From contig NC_087079.1 of NCBI RefSeq assembly GCF_026151205.1, positions 12,142,635 through 12,206,634 of the forward strand: 64,000 bases of DNA, read 5' to 3'. Below are positions 1 to 35,149 of the stretch, piece after piece. The stretch is from Bolinopsis microptera. Lineage: Eukaryota > Ctenophora > Tentaculata > Lobata > Bolinopsidae. The translations under genes were made by a program, and so were the position numbers. Numbering within the stretch: position 1 is the stretch's first letter; each line of letters begins with the position of its first letter. The notes under the pieces are model-generated. The model worked only from the letters and a program-made list of their open reading frames with translations, searched no databases and was not told the origin of the DNA.

Positions 1-33
1 TGATGCTGTCTGCAGTAAATATCACATTAACCT

Positions 34-141
34 CACGTGACGTGACAGTGATTTGTACGCTTGATCGGTCACGTGACGTGACAGTGATTTGTACGCTTGA
101 TCGGTCACGTGACGTGACTGTGATTTGTACGCTTGATCGGT
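34..141. repeat. 36-bp tandem repeat, 3 copies
   Basis: Three head-to-tail copies of a roughly 36-bp unit containing CACGTGACGTGACAGTGA and then TTTGTACGCTTGATCGG. The third copy has one substitution (GACTG for GACAG). It probably lies in an intron of the thioredoxin reductase gene that extends past the left edge. No function can be inferred. Confidence 0.85.
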
Positions 142-1840
142 CAAGTCTTCAAACTGGGGTATTTAGCTAGAACAAATTCCACGATCTCGTGTCAAACTCA
201 ATACCAAACTTACTTGTGTTGAAAATTTCTGATGTTTTATGACTCGAGCAAGGAATCCCTATTAAGGACACAATGTAAACTAGATAATTATAGAACTTTC
301 ATTATCCAGTAATTATATCTTCTCCTTACTCGAGCTAGAATAGAGAACATCAACATTATCGAACACATGAATTATTTGTTATTAAATAATGAATATCACT
401 CATTGATATTCAACAACAACATAATGATTATACGGCTACAACTACATGATACTCATGGACTCCCTAGTTTTATTAGGGATAAGGGCGGTAGATGAGCGCG
501 TCCCGTATCCTAGCCTCATACTGATAGTACGGTACACAGGGCAGTGAAAGCAGTATTAATGACATTCTCACTTTTCAGAACTAAGTGCCTAATATAATTA
601 AGATAGAACATCTAAACAGTTTTATTCCTATTCCATATGATCGAGGATAGTCAGGGCTACAAAACCTGACCAAGTTTAGCTCAATCCAGTACTGGGCGTT
701 CGAGATATGAGGTTAAATATACCAAAAATAGAGGTTTTCTGGTGTGACATCATTGTAAATTATTTGGAGTATAACCTCAATATCTCACAAACTATACATT
801 TGTGGTCTTTCTGAGTTACACTATCTGTTTCCTCTGGCAATTTCGGTTCAGAGTCAATTAAGTTTGAAACAAAATCTCAGTATATGTGAAAGGACTGAGG
901 ATATCAAGTTTGTAAAAGCGCGCGCGCGCGCGCGCGCGCACACACATATAATGACCTCATATCTTCCACATTTAATGATTTTTTATAGAAATTCTTTCAC
1001 CATCCTGTAGCACTCATGTGCTGAGTAGGATAGCATTCAAATCATGTCTTTAAAAGCTTTAGATAGATACTGAGGGAGAAAATTCATGTTTGTAAAAGCG
1101 CGCGCGCGCGCGCGCGCGCGCATGGCCCAGACTATATCAATGGACGGCCACGGGAGGATAAAAGTACTTTCATACACACCAGCATGCTCATTGATGGCTT
1201 AAAATGAAGCTAAGACATACTCCTATCAGATCCACCATAAGTTAGATACCATAATAATCATTAAATGTGTCTAAAATGAGGAAGCTTTGACAAGTGCGAG
1301 TGGTTTTGGCAAATTTTGGTATAAAATGGGCCCTGAGATCATATTTTTCTCATTAAAATCACATATATATCACGAATATTTATGTGTGTTGGGTGTATCC
1401 TCATTGGTATCAACCATTTCAATCATCTAGAGCAGCTTTCCTGATTCTTTATCTCATGAAAATGGGCAAAAAAGCTCATAAATAGTCCAAAATCGGTCAT
1501 TTTCGCCGCTTTAATAACCTCATTCCTGGCACCCAGAACACTTTGGGTACTCAAAACATAATTTTTCGGATACCTCAGACCCCTAACTAGCACATGGAGC
1601 CAGAAAGAACAGCATGTAGGGACTTCTAAATTTCCATGGTTGAGAACCCAATGTCACACTATTCGTTCATTAATCCTGCTTTCACTGAAGGTAGTAATTA
1701 ACTCTGGGCCACCCTCTATATTCTGATCTCCATCCTGGAGGTCTATATGTCCCAAGTTTGCTCCCTAAACCAAAACCAAACCTGGTACTACCGCCCCTAT
1801 CCCTAAGAAACTAGTGATTCCAATAATCTCACTAAATAGC
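142..1840. other. non-coding stretch, probably intronic, with two (CG)n tracts
   Basis: I see no exon. Two alternating CG tracts (about 919-939 and 1,099-1,122) both follow the words TTTGTAAAAG, about 180 bp apart, so they are copies of one repeat. Such tracts can adopt Z-DNA. The remaining thioredoxin reductase exons (rest of the NADPH domain, dimerisation domain, C-terminal redox tail) are expected further left, outside the window. Confidence 0.5.
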
Positions 1841-2538
1841 TAACAACAACATTGCACGACTACACATGATACTCACTGTATCATAGATGTCTGATAACAA
1901 CAACATTGCACGACTACACACGATACTCACTGTATCATAGCTTAGATGTATGATAACCAGGTAACCAGGTAACCAGGTAGCCAGGTAACCAGGTAACCAG
2001 GTAACCAGGTAACCAAGTAACCAGGTAACCAGGTAACCAGGTAACCAGGTACACAGGTAACCAGGTAACCAGGTAACCAGGTAACCAGGTAACCAGGTAA
2101 CCAGGTAACCAGGTAACCAGGTACACATGATACTCACTGTATTATAGATGTCTGATGTTTGATGTCTGATAACCAGGTAACCAGATAACCAGGTAACCAG
2201 GTAACCAGGTAACCAGGTAACCAGGTAACCAGGTAACCAGGTAACCAGGTAACCAGGTACACATGATACTCACTGTATTATAGATGTCTGATGTCTGATA
2301 ACCAGGTAACCAGGTAACCAGGTAACCAGGTAACCAGGTAACCAGGTAACCAGGTAACCAGGTAACCAGGTAACCAGGTTACCAGGTAACCAGGTAACCA
2401 GGTAACCAGGTACACATGATACTCACTGTATTATAGATGTCTGATGTCTGATGTCTGATAACCAGGTAACCAGGTAACCAGGTAACCAGGTAACCAGGTA
2501 TCCAGGTAACCAGGTAACCAGGTACACATGATACTCAC
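1840..2538. repeat. (AACCAGGT)n array with embedded copies of an exon end and splice donor
   Basis: Blocks of an 8-bp unit (GGTAACCA) are separated by copies of a roughly 35-bp segment that begins ACACATGATACTCACTGTAT. Read on the minus strand, that segment is the last bases of the adjacent thioredoxin reductase exon (ending at 2,539) plus its donor GTGAGT and the intron start. Extra copies lie near 1,863, 1,916, 2,124, 2,261 and 2,411; the functional one is at about 2,523-2,557. Confidence 0.9.
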
Positions 2539-24531
<21,993 letters not shown>

Positions 24532-27500
24532 TAGTAAGGGGAAAAGTGGTCGATTTAAGGGTTCCGTTGGATTTGAATGTTCACAAGGATTTCTCAACGG
24601 AATATGGTAGTTAGGACCCCTACGAACATGATTAGACTTGTTGCCAATTTTGTATCTCAACAGAAACACCACTTTTACCACTTTTTACCACCTCTGTACC
24701 ACCTTTCTGGTTTGCCAAATATCTTTAGTTGTGAACATCGTAGAAGGCTGCAAATTAACCTAGAATGTTTATCTTATCAAGGAGTAAAACTTTTGTATTA
24801 CAAAATTTTTACATTGGACAATCAGCTAATTGGATAATTACCAATTAGTTAATCACCAAAAAAAGTGAAAATTTTTTATTGGCTCAAAATGATTGAAATC
24901 GTTTGAAACACGGAGAAATGTAGTTTTTAGAAAAACTTCAAAAATTTTTCACTTAAAAATTTTTTTCGAGACTTGGAAAAAAGTTTGAAAATTTGAAAAT
25001 ATTTTTTTCCGCCAAAGGTGATCGAATTGCATGAAACGTGAATAAAAATGCTTTGCAGTAAAACTTCGAAGATTTTTAGATTGGGGAATTCTAAAATCAT
25101 CAATATTTGAAGTTGGAGTTCAGTAAATCTCGACATATTTTAGTAATTAGGAATAGCTTATATATTAGCGGAAAGGGCTGAACCTGAAAAAGGTTAACCA
25201 CACAATATTAGAGTTTCATAACTAATTACAATACAGCTTTATCAAATTCCACATAAAGAAACAGCACAAAAGGACCATTTAAGATCGAACCGATTTTACC
25301 TGCTGTTCTATCATTTTATTGATTTCAATGATCAAAACCTCTGTACTGTCAATCTTGCCAATCTATACTGGGTATCTGAATGTACCGGACCTTTTATTTA
25401 CCTCTATAATTAGACCCAGTTGTGCAAGAAATCCGATTTCTCACAGGGGTTTCTTTTAACTGTGCACTTTTTGTCACTCTCGCAAGAGGCCCGGTATTAT
25501 AGGGGGGTATAGGAAGCGTAAATATACCTTCCATCATCCACTGTGGCTTTTTTGTATTGTGAATGCGCATGCCGCTTCGTTTGCTATGCCAAATACCTCA
25601 AATAACCCCCATATCTCATTGCCAGGGTCGGGATAGAGCTGGAGATAGCATCGAGAGGTTGCTAGAAATAGCTAGATTTAGAGTAAACTGGTGGTAGCTG
25701 GGTGGTGCTAGCATGGATGTAGCAGAACGTAGCTACACGGGGTTTCATTGGAGTTGGTTATTTTAATGGCCAAAGAGTGCCGGAACTAAAGTTACTTAAG
25801 ATTGCAGTTTAGGGGCAGTGTAAACCACGGTGTAGTCAGGGACACAGAGCTACAGTGCAGGAGTACTGCAAAAGAACAGTGCAAGTGATACAGTCTGCAA
25901 CAGTAAAACGCCGAAGAAGGAGATAAGATTGTGGCTGCAGAGGAGGAGAGGAGCTGGAACCTGATTGTATTTGGGTTGAAAGAAGAGGAGGAAGAAGAGT
26001 TTCCTGCTCTGGTAACTGCATTTTTGGAAGAGGTGGGGTGAGAACTTATTTTCAAGCGACAAGGGTGGGCTGGAAGCAACCAGGTACAGCTACCCGACCT
26101 ATTAAGATCACCATCTTGAGCTTAACAGCCTTTTATCAGAATCTGATGAAAACAGAGAGACTGACCCACCCCTTTTAGATCCAACGAAACCGTTTATATA
26201 AATCGACTTTTCCGCATGAATTACTTCATGGTATCTTCTTATCAAGGCTACAGACCTTGCCGTACCTAAGCGAGTCTCTTTAGCCCTTTTCTTCTTTAGA
26301 GCTTTAGGTTAATGATCAAACTCTTCGCTACTCGCTCTTCACTGGATCTATCAGGAAAGATTACATCTTTTTAGGTCTCAACCAGCCTGAGTTTTCCTGT
26401 TTTCATCATGTAGTACTAGTACGTTCTGCCACCTCCATTTTAGCACCACCCAGCTTTCATCAGTTCACTCTAAGTCTAGCTTTGTCGGCGTTTTACTGTT
26501 GCAGACTGTATCACTTGCACTGTTCTTTTGCAGTACTCCTGCACTGTAGCTCTGAGTCCCTGACTACACCGTGGTTTACACTGCCCCTAAACTGCAATCT
26601 TAAGTAACTTTAGTTCCGGCACTCTTTGGCCATTAAAATAACCAACTCCAATGAAACCCCGTGTAGCTACGTTCTGCTACATCCATGCTAGCACCACCCA
26701 GCTACCACCAGTTTACTCTAAATCTAGCTATTTCTAGCAACCTCTCGATGCTATCTCCAGCTCTATCCCGACCCTGGCAATGAGATATGGGGGTTATTTG
26801 AGGTATCTGGCATAGCAAACGAAGCGGCATGCGCATTCACAATACAAAAAAGCCACAGTGGATGATGGAAGGTATATTTACGCTTCCTATACCCCCCTAT
26901 AATACCGGGCCTCTTGCGAGAGTGACAAAAAGTGCACAGTTAAAAGAAACCCCTGTGAGAAATCGGATTTCTTGCACAACTGGGTCTAATTATAGAGGTA
27001 AATAAAAGGTCCGGTACATTCAGATACCCGGTATAGATTGGCAAGATTGACAGTACAGAGGTTTTGATCATTGAAATCAATAAAATGATAGAACAGCAGG
27101 TAAAATCGGTTCGATCTTAAATGGTCCTTTTGTGCTGTTTCTTTATGTGGAATTTGATAAAGCTGTATTGTAATTAGTTATGAAACTCTAATATTGTGTG
27201 GTTAACCTTTTTCAGGTTCAGCCCTTTCCGCTAATATATAAGCTATTCCTAATTACTAAAATATGTCGAGATTTACTGAACTCCAACTTCAAATATTGAT
27301 GATTTTAGAATTCCCCAATCTAAAAATCTTCGAAGTTTTACTGCAAAGCATTTTTATTCACGTTTCATGCAATTCGATCACCTTTGGCGGAAAAAAATAT
27401 TTTCAAATTTTCAAACTTTTTTCCAAGTCTCGAAAAAAATTTTTAAGTGAAAAATTTTTGAAGTTTTTCTAAAAACTACATTTCTCCGTGTTTCAAACGA

Positions 27501-27856
27501 TTTCAATCATTTTGAGCCAATAAAAAATTTTCACTTTTTTTGGTGATTAACTAATTGGTAATTATCCAATTAGCTGATTGTCCAATGTAAAAATTTTTAA
27601 TACAAAAGTTTTACTCCTTGATAAGATAAACATTCTAGGTTAATTTGCAGCCTTCTACGATGTTCACAACTAAAGATATTTGGCAAACCAGAAAGGTGGT
27701 ACAGAGGTGGTAAAAAGTGGTAAAAGTGGTGTTTCTGTTGAGATACAAAATTGGCAACAAGTCTAATCATGTTCGTAGGGGTCCTAACTACCATATTCCG
27801 TTGAGAAATCCTTGTGAACATTCAAATCCAACGGAATGCCACTTTTCCCCTTACTA
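24532..27856. mobile_element. 3.3-kb palindromic foldback element with about 1.38-kb arms
   Basis: The left arm (24,532-25,914) and right arm (26,485-27,856) are inverted copies of each other and almost identical. Predicted peptides in one arm recur exactly on the opposite strand of the other. The outer ends read TAGTAAGGGGAAAAGTGG. The single-copy spacer is about 570 bp. No transposase is evident. Candidates are a foldback DNA element with very long inverted repeats, or a segmental inverted duplication. Confidence 0.85.
25915..26484 (+). pseudogene. spacer of palindrome with possible LINE ORF1 remnant
   Basis: Just inside the left arm, the plus strand reads RSWNLIVFGLKEEEEEEFP followed by ALVTAFLEEVG and a stop. 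This resembles the RNA-binding segment of LINE ORF1 proteins (NLVIFGL-type motif). Several stops follow, so no intact protein is possible. Homology is inferred from a short stretch only. Confidence 0.35.
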
Positions 27857-29215
27857 TATATTTGATCTAATATTACATTTTCAAATGCTCATGAGCTGAT
27901 ACGAAATATGCTGTACTTGAAAGCCATAGCCATGCGTAAAGGAAGCATCTGACATAGCAATGTATCATAACCTACAATTTCATTCTCATGGAGAGACGTT
28001 CTTTTCTTCTTTTTTGGACTTTTTGTGAGCCGGAAAGAAAAGTAACGAAACTTCATAAGACCAGACGAGACAAATCTAACTCAAAATACAACTCAAAGAG
28101 AATCTACTTCAGACTGTCCTTGTATGACAAAGCTGCAAACAGGGGGGAGTACTTTAGCACAATGGCTACAAATCTTTATCAATTACGTGACACAATGGAT
28201 CAAGAATGCGATTAAAAAATTTACAAAGGACACAAACAGTGCTAGCAAGAGCTACCAAAGAAAGAATATCAGTGAACAGATCTTTCAAAAGAGCCGTTGG
28301 TCTATACAGTAAAACTATAACAAAGTGTTGATCTTTGAGTCCAATACATTTCATATTTGTAACACGTACAAAGCATATTGTGTTCATACTGTACCTTTCA
28401 AATTGCAAGAGCCTACTATCTAACTTTATAATACAGTGTATCACGGATTAAATTTGTATAACTATATGCCAGACTAAACTTACAACAAACTCCACAATAG
28501 GAAAGCTCTTGAACTATCACGACATGTGTGTTTTCTTTGATACACACAGGAGGCAAGCAAGTATATAATAATTAAGGAAATAGTTCTGCTATTATAATTA
28601 CTAAGTAAGCTCATTTATCTCTCTTGTTCACTGCAGTAGAACAAGAGATATAAGGATGTCATTAACAATAGATGTAATAGGCAAGGGTAGATTAGATACT
28701 TATACACTGAATATTTATACATAATTAAAATCTAGTGCTGCTAAGGGGTCTATTATTATAGTACTAAGAGCTCACAATCATAGTGAATGGCCATGGAGAT
28801 TGGAGCGGTAGCTTGTGGGTGTTATCTTACCAATGCAATTGATTTAGGCAGCATTAAAAAGTTACTAGTGTAACCCGGCGTATGGTCGGGATTCTGCTGT
28901 TACAGTTAAAAGTGTAAAGTATGGGCCTGCTTAGGCAGAACCTGCATCAGCTTGCAAATCAGCTTGCAAATCAGCTTGCAAAGATTATCAAACGATCAAG
29001 ATATGTCTGTAATGTAATCTAATGAAGGTGATTTCCAAGTACAATAATTGGATTTCCTACGAAACACTGCTTTGTAATTTTAATACTGGCTAGGCTGTAA
29101 AGGAGGGAGAGAGAGAGGGGGATACAAAATGAGAAACTTTAGTATTGCGTTGGGTGAAAACTAAACCACTTACTGAGCTGATCAATAGGTGGTAAAAATT
29201 GGTTTTAGTGTTAAA
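27857..29215. other. no confident gene
   Basis: Unique-looking AT-rich sequence. Short frames at 27,988-28,312 and 28,166-28,444 lack recognisable motifs or splice context. A triplicated CAGCTTGCAAAT lies at about 28,950-28,980. Confidence 0.4.
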
Positions 29216-29987
29216 TACAGGGTGGGCCAAAAGTCAGTGTACATACGTTTGCCTTAAAATAGCTCAGTCACTGAGTGCCCAATTGAAATAATTCTTTCTG
29301 GTATGACTTACTACCACCACTGGTTCGAGGAATTTGTCAAATCGAAAAATATTCGAGTTCATTTTTTTCAAATGAACGTTAATTTTTGCATTTATTTGAT
29401 AGTTTGGATAGTCGGATCGAGCTAAATTTTATTGAATTGTGTTTGGCCATTCGAGTTACGTTTGTCCTCAAAAAATTAGAACTGTAGCTTCTCAGATGAC
29501 CGAGATATGAAGCATAACGAGTTTATTCAATTACGTGTGATCAGGAGATTGGTTTACCTAATCACGTGATTAGGTGACCCTGTTAACCACCCAGTTGAAC
29601 ATTATGGGAATTGTTAAGGGAGCCCAATTAAGGAGTCGCGTCATGGTGTCACATAATCACCCAGTCAATTTTGTTAACGAGATACAGAAAATGCTTGATA
29701 ACTTTGTTATTTCTAATCTGTTTTGCCTCATGTTTTCAGATCATATGCAACATTTAATAATCTACCGTCTCGAAAAAAAGTGGGCGTTCAGTATGTTCAG
29801 AGAAAACAATATAAGTGTTTTAATATTGAATGGGCGTTGTCTAAAATATTCGAATTTTCAAATTTTGACGACGGAATCCTCGAACCAGTAAGTACAGTAT
29901 GCCATCTGCAAAGCGAAAGCTTTCAAATATAAAACACGGTAGAGCTATAATTAAGGCTCCGTACACTGACTTTTGGCCCACCCTGTA
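29216..29987. mobile_element. mariner-like non-autonomous element, 772 bp
   Basis: Terminal inverted repeats read TACAGGGTGGGCCAAAAGTC then AGTGTAC at the left, and the inverse at the right ending GGCCCACCCTGTA. TA lies at both ends, the target of Tc1/mariner elements. Sub-terminal sequence is also inverted (CTGGTTCGAGGAATT versus GGAATCCTCGAACCAG), giving long imperfect arms. The 105-codon frame at 29,574-29,891 has no transposase DDE/D signature. Confidence 0.85.
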
Positions 29988-31533
29988 TAATTTGTGAGTC
30001 AAATAATGAGATTATCTGGAATGAAAATGAGGTGAATCGTGGAACTTAGAGAACAGTTGTTTTCAGCAGCATTTAAAGAATTACCTTCTAGTATAACAAT
30101 GATTTTTAACAAACGTTTTCCGACACATGTACTTACCGCTGAATAAAATCGTCCGACTTTTGCTGTTATGCTCAGATAACTAACAGTTTTCAAGGTAGCT
30201 CTATAAACTCTTATAGCAATCATGAACAGCAGAAATTCATGAGCTAAAATATGAAATCAAGTAATGATTTATATTGAGCAATGAATAATAACATTCCATT
30301 GACATACCTGTACTCTAAACATAGTTTCAGGGTCCCTTCACCTACAGTATAATTTCCATTGAGAAAACTATTAAAATAGATTTTACTATTTCATATCATC
30401 ATTGATACAGTTTAATTAAATGAAACTATGACATGCAACAAAGAACAATGGACTGTATTATCATAAAATAAATTTTAACTGTGGTTTGTAAAATTCCAAA
30501 AAGGGCTTGAAATACCTGTAAAAACAATTCATCGTCCGTCAATTTTGAAAATTACCCTTTTATTAAACAATTCAAACTTATTTTGACAAAATCTGGGAGT
30601 AAAAGATTGTGAAGAACCGAAATCTTTCTAAGTTCTGTAACCAAGAAGTTTTGGTTTGACAGACTGAAAAACATGATTAAGCCTCTACACAAGATGAGAG
30701 TGCAGTTTATTAGTAGTAAAACAAAGATTTTAGCAAAATAAGTTGCACTTACAAACAAGTTGCACTTAAAATCAGTTGGTAAATGTGACCGACTTGGTGT
30801 GCTTAATCTCGGGTGGTAACAAATTCAAAAATGCCAACCTTTTCACAAGGTCGAAACGATTTAAAAAGTCTACTGTATTTTCCAATAGGATGCTATGCAT
30901 ATATGAATAAATTTGAATGTGGTCTGATAAATCTAAGACTCAGGATTAAGGGGTGTAACTAACTGGCACATTAGATTTTACATCAATAAAAGACTAATAA
31001 GGAGAGAAAAGAAGATAGAAAACAAACATGAGACACCTCTATCATAAGTGTCATAACCTCATCCCTGCTCCTATGATGGAGTAGATCATGAGTTTTGAAA
31101 ATTGTGTGCATACATTTGATTGTTGATATTTCAAAAGATATTGGTAGCAATGGACTAATTCTGTTACCTGTGTATTGTGGAAGCTTGAAAAAAGGGCCAC
31201 ACACAAAGATTGGCGAGCAAGGTAAAGATATTTGTAGGTTGACATAAGCTCGCTTGCTAGTCTATTATAGTCTTGACAACATTTCAAAATTAAGTCAATA
31301 TTAGTTAATAAATACGACAACAGATCAGTTTAAAAATCAAATATTTAAAAATATCATTTAAAATTTACAAATTAACAAGTTATCGAAATTAAAAAATACT
31401 ATATCGCGATTTCCGTAATTTAAAAAAATACGCGAAACCATTAAAGTCGGGTTTAGTACGTATTTGAATCATGAATGATCTGTTAAATTTTTTATGTAAC
31501 ACAATGCATGGCATATTGGGATCACACCTGATG
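29988..31533. other. no confident gene
   Basis: AT-rich sequence with only short, uninformative frames on the minus strand (29,999-30,223; 30,552-30,758; 30,983-31,320). No motif, splice context or repeat supports any of them. Confidence 0.4.
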
Positions 31534-31704
31534 ACCAAAGTGCATAAAAACTGCTGCTGACTACTGCTGACTGCTGCTAACTGCTGCTAACTGCTGCTAA
31601 CTGCTGCAAATGGCGCGCGCGCGACAGCATCAGTTAGCAACAGTTAGCAGCTAGCAGTTAGCAGCAGTCAGCAGCAGTCAGCCGCAGTTTCTATGCACTT
31701 TGGT
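31534..31704. mobile_element. 171-bp hairpin (foldback MITE)
   Basis: ACCAAAGTGCATAAAAACTGC at the left pairs with GCAGTTTCTATGCACTTTGGT at the right. Between them are inverted CTGCTGACTGCTGCTAACTG-type triplet-like repeats around a CGCGCGCG centre. The whole segment could fold into one hairpin. Confidence 0.8.
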
Positions 31705-31830
31705 CCTCCAAATTAGCTTGCTCATGCTATATTCTATTGCTCGCTTGATCTCTCACTGAGCTGCACGCGAATCCAAGCTCGAAAAGAGCGCGAGCGTCGT
31801 GCATTGAGCACAGCTAGGGGGAGCAGCGGA

Positions 31831-32064
31831 GCTGAAACCAGGTTTTCGATCAAACATTGCCATTTGTAGTCAAACGTCGCCAACAGTTGCTCTCGTCCAA
31901 TGAAATCACCGCGCTGCATTATGAAAGCCAAACTTTGCATACGAATATATGTAATTTAACTATGCACAATGGTAGGCAAAATGCAGCGATTTCATTGGAC
32001 GAGAGCAACTGTTGGCGACGTTTGACTACAAATGGCAGCGTTTGATCGAAAACATGGTTTCAGC
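31831..32064. mobile_element. 234-bp foldback element
   Basis: Arms of about 77 bp: GCTGAAACCAGGTTTTCGAT through CTCGTCCAATGAAATC at the left, with the inverse copy at 31,988-32,064. They flank an 80-bp centre. A C-run follows the right end. It is near-palindromic and non-coding. Confidence 0.8.
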
Positions 32065-32159
32065 CCCCCCCCCCCTGTGTGAGATTGTCGTGCATTGAGA
32101 TTGGCGTGTCATGCCATGCAATAAAGTTGTAATTGCATTAAACCAAGCCTTGCATGTAT

Positions 32160-33530
32160 AATGTAGCGCAATGCGTTACTGGGCCGCGCCGCGCACTCAA
32201 TAATGCTCCTCGCAGATCGGCGAGATGCGCTAATATACTAGCTAGGGGCCTCGCCGATGGCCTCGCTGCGATCAAAATTTACATCGTCTGCAATTAAAAC
32301 TTATTTTATTTGTCGATGTTAGCTTTGCACTTGACGGATGTTACTCGTCTAAATTTCTTCGAAGTTATAGCGCGCGCCGCTTTCTTCTCGAAATGGCCCG
32401 ATGGCCGTTTTTTCTCGAAATGGCCCGATGGCAAGCGCTACCTGCTACGAAGTAGCGCGCGCCGGGCCAGACCATTAACAGTGGTCAAGCTTTGCAGTAC
32501 TTGACGGTCGACGGATCCGATGTTCGATCATGTTACTCGTCTAAATTTTTTCAAAGTAGCGCACGCCGCTTCATGTCTTCTCGAAACATTATAAGTGCTA
32601 CAAAGTAGCGCGCGCCGCCGCGCCGGGTTAGTCGGCCATTTTCAAGAATAGACAAGCTTTGCACCCGGCTGCACCCCAAGCTTTGCGCAAAAGTTTTTAA
32701 TTCTACCATATATAATAACCGCCTTTACACTCTTTTTTGTAGCTTTCATGAAAATCAAATCAGTGCTGTCTGCAAATTAAGGCTTTGTAAAATTTGCACA
32801 CCTGATATGTTATACTAAGACCACTGATATTAATCTGTATGTAGCTCATTCGAGAAAATTTTGACACAAGTAAAAATTAAGAAAATAGGGGTTGTGGATT
32901 AACCTGATGAAGACCTCTGAGGAGATAAATAGGTGCGGATAAAAAACCCATTAATAATGATATTGTGTATTGTCATGGCGTAGCTAAAGCACGCTTGTAG
33001 CGCGATGCACTATAGATATATACTAAACTGGGCCGATGTACTATTATATTAAGCCGATCGGAGATCATTCGTTATATTAGAATTTAGATCTTAATCGGCG
33101 AAATGCACCGCCACCACTAAAATGGCCACTGGGCCACGTCGAGCTGTGCATGAAGGATCAGGATTGCAACATCGTCAATTAAACTATATGGATAATGGCG
33201 AATGAAACAATTTTAAATTGTAAACATTAAATCAATAATCACAAAAATTTGAATAAAATCAGAAACGCTCTTACACATTACAACAATTTTATTATTTTTG
33301 TTAACAATATTTCCGCGAGCGTGCTAAATCACTTTACAGTCGACCTTCGAGATTTTTCTAAAAGGGCCCCCTGACAGTTGAAATCTACCTGATTCAATGT
33401 ATTTTCGTACGCTGATTCCTTGATTCACGATGTCAATCCTTCGCATCTCGCCGATCTGCATATGTGGTTGCGAGAAGCATTATTGGATGCGCGCGCGCGA
33501 CCCAGTAGTGCATCGCGCTACAAGCTGATT
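32160..33530. mobile_element. possible 1.4-kb element with inverted, GC-rich ends
   Basis: The left end (GTAGCGCAATGCGTTACTGG through CAGATCGGCGAGATGCGC) recurs inverted at 33,443-33,528. Internally, GTAGCGCGCGCCG blocks repeat at about 230-bp spacing (32,368, 32,451, 32,555 and 32,607). GC content is well above the surroundings. No transposase frame is seen. Confidence 0.5.
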
Positions 33531-33772
33531 CCGAATCACCCCACTGCACATGACATATAAGGGTTAAAATGCTCCCCTAGCGAAATATCGGCGAAAAACT
33601 GTCTCGATCACGTGATATGACCATAATAAGGAAGTTGGTATAATTTCAAGTTAGGGTTATAAGGGTTTCTGCAGCATATGTTTCAGTTAGAGATTGGGTT
33701 AGGGTTAGGGTTGGTATCAGATTAGATGGCCGGCCATGATTAGGATTTCGAATAATCAATCAGAGGGTGGCA

Positions 33773-34764
33773 GACAACTGAACCCAATTGAATCTAGTTC
33801 CCACGCATTTAACAGGCACCCAATCAGCTTAATTGGGTGACCAATCAGCTTAAATCCCAAAACGACAACTGAACCCAGGTCATATCACAACTGCACCCAA
33901 ATTGAAAATACGACAACTGAACCCAAGGAAATACGACAACTGAACCCAACGATCGGATTTTCAGTGATATGAATGTGGTCATTATCACTATAGGATAGAT
34001 CATGACCACTGTAATTTAGAGCATTGGAGCCCTGTGCTTACCCCGGTAAAATATTAATACATACATGCTACATGAAGATTGAAGAGGTCTCCTCCTAGTC
34101 GTTGGAGTGGCCTGCATCACACACATCTCTTCTACGGTGTTCCACTAGTTTTAGAGCTAACTGTTTTACTGCGTCTCTGCTGATGTTATCGACACCTGTC
34201 AGCCGCATCCTCGAGAACACAGGCCATCCAGCCTTTACGGAGTCGTCCTCTCAGTCTTCTGACAAAGTGTCCGTTTAGCTTTGAAAGTTAGCCTTGTAGA
34301 TACGGATCTTGATGGGCGTTCTTATAGTTCCACTGTTTCATGTCTTCCAAAGCTGATGGAGCGCACCATTAGCACGCTGGATAATTGGCTCAGGTTACTT
34401 GGCTCAGATCTCGTGACTCCTGATGCTTTGGGAGGGCCTGCCATGGTTCAGATATCGAGCCCTGGGTCGGATCTCGGTGCTTGAGGAGCAGTGGATCGTA
34501 TCCTTTTCTTAGTAGCTGAGAAAGCAGAGTTCAGAGCAGAATTAAAGCGGAAAGCTGCCGACCAACACCTCCCAGCAACACAAAACCTCCTCACCGAAGC
34601 TTTATCTACATGCCCATCCGAAATCAACGTGGAAACTGTTAGTGATTTCTAGTGACGATTGGGTTCAGTTGTCGTTTAAAAGTTAATTAGGTAGTCTGAT
34701 TGGGTTTATAATTATTTTCCCAAGCTACCCTGTCTAGGAAAAGTCCGAATTGGGTTCAGTTGTC
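33773..34764. mobile_element. possible 1-kb element with GACAACTGAACCCAATT inverted ends
   Basis: GACAACTGAACCCAATTG at 33,773 is mirrored by AATTGGGTTCAGTTGTC at 34,748-34,764. Further sub-terminal copies in both orientations lie at about 33,862, 33,903, 33,928 and 34,660. The centre (34,080-34,620) differs in composition and has a 67-codon plus-strand frame (34,281-34,484) that I do not recognise. Confidence 0.6.
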
Positions 34765-35149
34765 CGGTAGCCCAATCAGAGCCACATAAATCAGAGGTTA
34801 TCTAGCTGGGGACCTGCGGCTATCATGTTCATAGAGATTCAGCGGAATGATACTGATAGGCTGAGCGCGGCCCAGTAACCTAGAGGACGTGTTTAAAAAG
34901 TCACGTGACAGTTTCACATAGCCATGTGTATACGCGTACTGCGTGACGCGCTTGTTTCACAAGTAGAACATAGAATATATATCCTTTGCTTGCCGCCTTC
35001 GGCGGTCGCGCGCTACTGCAAGCGAGAGGGCTCTGGTTAGAGCAACGTGACAGTCGAGTGTAGAGTGATTAATAATCATCCGTATTTCCGCTCGAACGTT
35101 CTGATCTGACTCCATGCAAGGTACATTAAACATCAAAGTTTTTCGCAGT

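Noticed and set aside
24577-27899. Paired identical small proteins on opposite strands
   Set aside because: They are mirror copies in the arms of the palindrome and show no motifs or splice context.
33650-33720. GGGTTAGGGTTAGGGTT as a true telomere or telomeric fusion
   Set aside because: Only a few degenerate units within ordinary interspersed repeats; a similar cluster lies in another element.
34281-34484. 67-codon plus-strand frame in the middle of an inverted-repeat element
   Set aside because: Looks moderately coding but matches no family I recognise and has no splice or promoter context.
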